From positions 1-11,492 of the forward strand of contig JAICHC010000031.1 in assembly GCA_025922795.1 (NCBI GenBank): 11,492 bases of DNA, read 5' to 3'. How positions within the stretch are numbered: the first letter of the stretch is position 1; each line of letters opens with the position of its first letter. Source of the stretch: Candidatus Binatia bacterium. GTDB lineage: Bacteria; Desulfobacterota_B; Binatia; UBA9968. The position numbers and the translations under genes were made by a program. The notes beneath the pieces are model-generated. The model was not told the DNA's origin. It was given only the letters and a program-made list of their open reading frames with translations, and searched no databases. Shown here piece by piece: positions 7,463 through 11,492 of the stretch.

Positions 7463-8480
7463 GAAAATGATCCTGGTCAACGGCGTGCTGCTGGCGCTGT
7501 TGGCACTCTCGGTAGTTGGCTGCGCTCTGCTTGGACCGGTGCGCCTCGATCTTTCGCAGGCTTTGCAAAATGTGTTTTCCACCAATCCGGACGCGGAAAT
7601 ATTTTTCCGCGCGCGCCTGCCGCGCGTGCTGTTGGGAGCCGCGATCGGCGGCGGTATGGCCGTTTGCGGCGTCGTGCTCCAGGCTTTGCTCGGTAATCCG
7701 CTCGCCTGCCCGCAGATGCTCGGCGTGTCGGGCGGCGCGTCTTTAGGGGGTATTCTCGGATTGATCTTTTTCCCTCATTGGCTTTTGCCGATCGCCGGCG
7801 GGCTCCTCGGCGAAATCTCCTGGGTGCCGCTGGCAGCTTTTTTAGGCGCCCTATTGAGCATGATGATGGTTTACCGGTTCTCGCTATTTCACGGGCGTCT
7901 CCATCCTTATCATCTGCTGCTCTCCGGCGTGATTTTCAATTCATTCATCGCCGCCGTGATCATGTTTCTTAACTCGATAATCGATTTCTACCAGGCCCAG
8001 GGGCTGCTCTTCTGGCTCATGGGCAGTCTTTCTACCCGGGCGTATCTTACTGTCGCTTTCATCTGGGCCTACATCATTTTCGGTTTTCTGTGGCTCTGGT
8101 CTAAAGGCCTTTCACTCAATCTGATCACTCTGGGCGAAGAAGCAGCTATGCAATTGGGCGTGGAAACGGGCGCGCTCCAGCGCCAAGTCTTTGTCGCCTC
8201 ATCGTTGATGATCGGCGCCATGGTTTCCGTTAGCGGTATGATCGGTTTCATCGGCCTGATGATTCCGCATGTCATGCGCCTGATGATCGGCAGCGATCAT
8301 CGGCTCCTGTTGCCAGCATCGTTTCTCGCGGGCGGCATTTTCCTATGCTGGGCTGACACCCTTGCGCGCATTCTGCTCGCGCCCGCCGAGTTGCCGGTGG
8401 GCATCATCACCGCTTTTTTGGGTGGACCGTTTTTTATTTTTTTGCTCTACCGCGAGGGCCGAAGAAAGCTGGCTTTATGA
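7437..8480 (+). CDS. btuC: Cobalamin ABC transporter permease (BtuC-type, FecCD family)
   Basis: This polytopic inner-membrane protein of about 347 residues forms the corrinoid channel with BtuD. FecCD-family hallmarks are RLPRVLLGAAIGGGMAVCG at about 60-78, LQALLGNPLACPQMLGVSGGAS after it, a central GxLS-type segment WLMGSLSTRAY, and the C-terminal GMIGFIGLMIPHVMRLMIG and ELPVGIITAFLGGPFFIFLL blocks. The hydrophobic pattern fits the ten-helix fold of the family. The start is uncertain: ATG 7437 sits almost on the AAAGGA at 7430-7435, whereas GTG 7443 has correct spacing, and ATG 7467 is a further option. All of these except ATG 7467 overlap the end of btuF. Its stop shares ATGA with btuD. 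Siderophore transport is the alternative substrate class; context favours B12. Confidence 0.93.
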   Translation: MDVKVLDRRKMILVNGVLLALLALSVVGCALLGPVRLDLSQALQNVFSTNPDAEIFFRARLPRVLLGAAIGGGMAVCGVVLQALLGNPLACPQMLGVSGGASLGGILGLIFFPHWLLPIAGGLLGEISWVPLAAFLGALLSMMMVYRFSLFHGRLHPYHLLLSGVIFNSFIAAVIMFLNSIIDFYQAQGLLFWLMGSLSTRAYLTVAFIWAYIIFGFLWLWSKGLSLNLITLGEEAAMQLGVETGALQRQVFVASSLMIGAMVSVSGMIGFIGLMIPHVMRLMIGSDHRLLLPASFLAGGIFLCWADTLARILLAPAELPVGIITAFLGGPFFIFLLYREGRRKLAL

Positions 8481-9286
8481 TTCCGGCCATTCAGACGCGT
8501 GATCTCTCATTCTCTTACAAAGCTCGCGCTGTGCTCCATGCCGTTTCGCTCACGGTCGCGAGCGGGGAGATGGTCGGCATCCTTGGTCCCAACGGCTCGG
8601 GCAAAACGACTCTCCTCAAAATTCTTTCAGCGGTTTTGCGCGGGCGCGGCGAGGTCAAACTCGACGGAAGGAATATTGAAAGCTACAGCAAACAGGATTT
8701 GAGCAGAATTTTTGCCGTCGTCCAGCAAGAAAGCCGCGTCAATTTCCCCTACACGGCGGCTGAAATTGTGCTGATGGGTCGAGCCGGCTATCACAGCGCT
8801 TTCGCGCTGGAGGGGAAAAAAGACCTCGAAGTCGCGCGCGCAAGCATGAACTTGACCGATTCTCTCGCACTCGCCAACCGTTATCTCCATGAATTGAGCG
8901 GCGGCGAGAAGCAGCGGGTGTTGATCGCGCGCGCTCTGGCGCAGGAGCCCGTGATTCTTCTACTCGATGAGCCCTCGGCCTTTCTCGATCTCAAACATCA
9001 GGTTCAAGTCTTCGAGCTGCTGCGCCGGCTCAACCGTGAGCGCGGCCTGACGGTCGTTGCCGCGCTGCACGACCTCAACCTCGCGGCGCTGTTCTTTTCC
9101 CGGCTGATCATGCTCCGTGAAGGAAGAATCTATCGCGACGGACCGCCCAAAAACGTGCTGACCGAGAAGACCATCGATGAAGTGTACGGCATCCGCGTCC
9201 GCGTCGAACGAGATGCGTCCGGCGAGAAGCCGCAACTTTTCATCTTGCCCGAATTGTCAACGGGACCTAGCCCGAATTATTCGTGA
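8477..9286 (+). CDS. btuD: Cobalamin ABC transporter ATP-binding protein (BtuD-type)
   Basis: This 269-residue ATPase powers BtuC. All ABC motifs are present: Walker A GPNGSGKT at 37-44, the Q-loop in VVQQESR near 81-87, the signature LSGGEKQR at 140-147, Walker B VILLLDE at 159-165 with D164/E165, the D-loop SAFLD at 167-171 and the switch histidine in AALHDLN at 198. The ATGA overlap with btuC shows it belongs to the same transport unit. The C-terminus extends about 30 residues past the core domain, which is normal for FecE/BtuD-type proteins. It is the last gene of the plus-strand B12 operon; after it comes a short spacer and a convergent gene. Confidence 0.95.
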   Translation: MIPAIQTRDLSFSYKARAVLHAVSLTVASGEMVGILGPNGSGKTTLLKILSAVLRGRGEVKLDGRNIESYSKQDLSRIFAVVQQESRVNFPYTAAEIVLMGRAGYHSAFALEGKKDLEVARASMNLTDSLALANRYLHELSGGEKQRVLIARALAQEPVILLLDEPSAFLDLKHQVQVFELLRRLNRERGLTVVAALHDLNLAALFFSRLIMLREGRIYRDGPPKNVLTEKTIDEVYGIRVRVERDASGEKPQLFILPELSTGPSPNYS

Positions 9287-9337
9287 TCAAGCTACGGCCA
9301 ACGTGCAATCTTCCGGAGCAAAGGCATGGTTTATAAG

Positions 9338-9355
9338 CTTCGCGCCAAAGCGAAG
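9338..9355. terminator. Possible small hairpin in the convergent spacer
   Basis: CTTCGC (9338-9343) and GCGAAG (9350-9355) form a perfect six-base-pair stem with loop GCCAAA, between the stop of btuD and the stop of the convergent acyl-CoA dehydrogenase. There is no T-run on either strand, so it would be a weak or factor-dependent terminator at best. The rest of the 125-base spacer shows no other clear element. Confidence 0.3.
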
Positions 9356-9411
9356 TACTCTACGAAATCTAATCCGCCGACGGCAATTAGGACGAAGCTA
9401 GTAACGAAATC

Positions 9412-10563
9412 CTATCGATTCGCCTTCCGGTAACCCAATGCGTCCTGGGCGATGATCATTTTTTGCACGTTCGAAGAGCCTTCGACGATCTGGTAGGACT
9501 TGGCGTCACGATAGTAGCGCTCGACCGGAAATTCGGTGGAATAGCCGTAGGCGCCGAGGATCTTCATCGCCGCGTCGGCCGCGACGTTGGCGGCCTCCGC
9601 CGCCGTGTACTTGGCGACCGATGTTTCGAGATTGTTGGGTTTCTTTTGATCCGCCAGCCAGGCGGCGCGGTAGACGAGCAGCCGCGCCGCTTCTTCATGG
9701 ACAATCATCTGCGCGATCAGATCTTGGTTCATTTGGAACTCGCCGATTTTCTGGCCGAACTGGACGCGTTGATTGCAATAGTTCACCGCCGCTTCTTTCG
9801 CTGCGCGAGCGACCCCGAGCGCTCCGGCGGCGCAGTTCAGCCGTGTTTGATTCAGTTGCCACATGCAGATCTTGAATCCGTCGCCCTCGTTGCCCAGACG
9901 ATTGGCCGCGGGAATTCGAAAATTCTCGAAGGTCAATTCGCCGAGCGGCGAGCAATGCGCGCCGAGGGTTTCCAGAGTCCTCCGGCTTATTCCCGGTTGA
10001 TTCCACTCGGCGTAGAAAGCCGACATACCCCGATGGCTCTGCGAGCGGTCTGTATACGCATAAACCAGGCCGCCGGTCGTCACCGGCCCATTGGAGATCC
10101 AGAGCTTGCTGCCGTTGAGCCGATAGTGATCGCCATCTTTTGATGCGGTCGTGCGCAGCGCGGCGACATCCGACCCGGCATCGGGTTCGGTGATGGCAAA
10201 GCAACCAATGGTTTCGCCGGAAACCAACCCGGGAATAAACTTCTTTTTCTGTTCCTCCGTGCCAAATTGAAGAAGGGTCAAAGCCGGCCCGATCTGCATG
10301 TTGATTGCCACGCGCATGGCGCTGTGCACCCGGGCAATCTCCTCGGTGATCAGCACCATGGCGAGAAAGCCTAGCTCATTGCCGCCATAGGCATCCGGAA
10401 TCATCGTGCCGTAAAAACCCAACTCGCCCATCTTTTTGACCAGATCGCCACGAAAATTCTTCTCTTTGTCATCCTTGGCTGCGGTCGGAGCCATTTCTTT
10501 TTCGGCAAAGTCCCGCGCCAGATCACGGACTGCGACTAGTTCTTCCGATAGCTCGAAATCCAT
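9412..10563 (-). CDS. Acyl-CoA dehydrogenase
   Basis: This 383-residue FAD flavoenzyme oxidises an acyl-CoA to the 2-enoyl-CoA and passes electrons to an electron-transfer flavoprotein in the cytoplasm. The full three-part fold is present: an N-terminal helical domain (MDFELSEELVAVRDLARDFA onward), the middle beta domain with signature CFAITEPDAGSD at 121-132 and KLWISNG at 153-159, and the C-terminal helical domain with RVQFGQKIGEFQ and ILGAYGYSTEFPVERYYRD. The catalytic base is probably Glu361 in QIVEGSSNVQ, the position of the usual YEGT glutamate. The ATG has a GGAGAG ribosome site. Substrate chain or ring type cannot be told from the sequence; the ending resembles enzymes for short or cyclic acyl-CoAs, but this is a weak hint. 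It points toward the B12 operon and is not part of it. The decayed SDR gene lies upstream on the same strand. Confidence 0.95.
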   Translation of the reverse strand: MDFELSEELVAVRDLARDFAEKEMAPTAAKDDKEKNFRGDLVKKMGELGFYGTMIPDAYGGNELGFLAMVLITEEIARVHSAMRVAINMQIGPALTLLQFGTEEQKKKFIPGLVSGETIGCFAITEPDAGSDVAALRTTASKDGDHYRLNGSKLWISNGPVTTGGLVYAYTDRSQSHRGMSAFYAEWNQPGISRRTLETLGAHCSPLGELTFENFRIPAANRLGNEGDGFKICMWQLNQTRLNCAAGALGVARAAKEAAVNYCNQRVQFGQKIGEFQMNQDLIAQMIVHEEAARLLVYRAAWLADQKKPNNLETSVAKYTAAEAANVAADAAMKILGAYGYSTEFPVERYYRDAKSYQIVEGSSNVQKMIIAQDALGYRKANR

Positions 10564-10718
10564 TCTTCTCTCCTCATGAACACGAGAGTTTCAGGATCAA
10601 ACGATCGATCCTCCACCCTCGATCCTCGAAACCTTCCTTTGATCAGAGTTGTTGGTTCAATTTCCAGATCGTTCAGATCGCATCGAATTTTTCATCTTAC
10701 TCGGTAACGTTTAAATTC
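10564..10718. other. Spacer between SDR pseudogene and acyl-CoA dehydrogenase, with short direct repeats
   Basis: This 155-base stretch holds the ribosome binding site of the acyl-CoA dehydrogenase next to its start. A nine-base direct repeat TCGATCCTC occurs at 10605-10613 and 10619-10627. The first copy overlaps an inverted pair GGATC/GATCC at about 10594-10611. These could be an operator or simple repeat noise. No convincing promoter boxes or gene were seen. Confidence 0.4.
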
Positions 10719-11276
10719 CTAAATCATCACGGCTCCGCCGTCGACCTAGCCGGGACAAATCGCGTTGACGGTAATTCCGTGCCGTGCCGTCTCCAATGCC
10801 AGAGAGCGCGTGAGGCCTAGCAGCCCATGCTTCGATGCCGAGTAGGCGGTTACATGACGTAGCCCGTTTTTGCCGTTATCGACGCGATGTTGATGATTCT
10901 TCCCCATTTCGCCTGCAGCCTAGCGGGTAAAAATATTTTGCAGCAATTGTAAGCGCCGGTTAAATTGGTGTCCAGGGTATGTCCCGAGCTTCGTCCCGCA
11001 TGTCAGTAAAGTTTACAGCCTGGGCCACCCCGGCGTTGTTGATGAGAATCTGCACGTCGCCCCACCGTTTATGATCTCTGCGACGGATATCTCCCGGCCA
11101 TGCGAAGACCTGCGCACCGTTGCGGTCCATCTCTTCGGCCGCTCGTTGAGTTGCTCTTGATTGCGTGCGGTAATGACGACACGCGATTCTTGCGCGGCGA
11201 ACGCCTCGGCTAGCGCATGTCCCAAGCCGCCGCTCGCTCCGGTGACGAGAACAATTTTGTGCGCCAAATCGGGCAT
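10719..11276 (-). pseudogene. Short-chain dehydrogenase/reductase (SDR, FabG-like) pseudogene
   Basis: Reading the minus strand from ATG 11276 and changing frame where needed recovers a classical SDR: the cofactor motif TGASGGLG near the start, the NNAG motif (about 11029-11040), the strand RIINIAS, the catalytic YSASK (10830-10844) and ITVNAICPG near the end. The reading frame is broken by an apparent one-base loss near 11140, another near 10980 (just before DTNLTGAY) and a third near 10855 (just before VTAYSASK). An in-frame TAG at 10746-10748 sits where a tryptophan is common. About a dozen residues appear deleted before GDVQILINNAG, near 11070-11090. The reading ends at TAG 10719-10721, roughly 55 residues short of a normal SDR. 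It was probably an NAD(P)H-dependent 3-hydroxyacyl or alcohol dehydrogenase working with the neighbouring acyl-CoA dehydrogenase. Several independent lesions make true decay more likely than one sequencing error. Confidence 0.88.
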
Positions 11277-11371
11277 CGTAAAGAAAGATAACACATCCCG
11301 CGGCTCAAAGCGCCAACCGTTAATCGAGCTCGCTTGCTCTTACAAAAACTTTTCGGTAAAGGAATCGCACC

Positions 11372-11492
11372 ATGATTCTCGGAGGCGCAACTGTGAAGTT
11401 TGTAACGGTCCTCGCGAAGAGTTTTCTCGCGCTCTCACCGGCGCGGTTGGCGGCGCAAGAGCCAGTCTTATCGACATCCTCGATCACATGGC
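11372..11492 (+). CDS. N-terminus of a probable exported protein, cut by window end
   Basis: An open frame runs to the window edge. Two starts are credible: ATG 11372 with AAAGGA at 11358-11363, and GTG 11393 with GGAGG at 11381-11385. Both have good spacing. From the GTG the protein begins MKFVTVLAKSFLALSPARLA followed by AQEP, which looks like a signal peptide with cleavage near LAA-QEP. The next residues, VLSTSSITW, would fit the first strand of an ABC-type solute-binding protein (SsuA/THI5/NMT1-like), but 30-40 residues are too few to assign a family. It is divergent from the SDR pseudogene, with 95 bases between, where the promoter should lie; no clear boxes were seen. Confidence 0.55.
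   Translation, partial: MILGGATVKFVTVLAKSFLALSPARLAAQEPVLSTSSITW

Noticed and set aside
9463..10143. 226-codon plus-strand open frame inside the acyl-CoA dehydrogenase region
   Set aside because: The minus strand encodes a complete, motif-bearing dehydrogenase; the plus frame is its antisense shadow.
11013..11294. Reading the 93-codon minus-strand frame as a small intact protein
   Set aside because: Only the first half matches an SDR; the rest is out-of-frame sequence after a deletion, and the SDR continues in other frames downstream.

Overview
The window suggests an uncultured, GC-rich, Gram-negative bacterium. The evidence is a TonB-dependent outer-membrane receptor, a periplasmic binding protein with a signal peptide, and Shine-Dalgarno-led genes with mixed ATG/GTG starts. 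Protein style and the adjacent acyl-CoA dehydrogenase/SDR locus would fit deltaproteobacteria-like or Binatota/NC10-like soil and sediment lineages. That placement is an impression from reading, not a search result.

Positions 1-9286 form one plus-strand vitamin B12 locus. It opens with a cobalamin riboswitch whose 5' end is cut by the window edge; its B12 box lies at 206-217. Nine tightly packed genes follow: a BtuB-type outer-membrane receptor, a small DUF4430 (transcobalamin C-terminal-like) protein, cobyric acid synthase (CobQ/CbiP), CobU, CobT, CobS, and the ABC importer BtuF-BtuC-BtuD. Gaps are at most about 20 bases and several junctions are ATGA or longer overlaps, so a single riboswitch-controlled transcript is likely. 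The locus joins corrinoid capture and import with late assembly: amidation to cobyric acid, activation of cobinamide with GDP, activation of the lower-ligand base, and final joining. CbiB/CobD, the adenosyltransferase and ring-synthesis genes are not in the window.

Positions 9287-9411 are a short convergent spacer with a small hairpin. On the minus strand, 9412-10563 encodes an intact acyl-CoA dehydrogenase. Behind it, 10719-11276 holds a decayed short-chain dehydrogenase/reductase with at least three frameshifts, an in-frame stop, an internal deletion and a lost C-terminus. The last 121 bases begin a plus-strand gene for a probably exported protein, cut by the window end.

No wholly new system is evident. 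The most unusual items are an AT-rich heptamer-built hairpin inside the riboswitch, the apparently leaderless DUF4430 protein between the receptor and CobQ, and the SDR pseudogene beside an intact acyl-CoA dehydrogenase.
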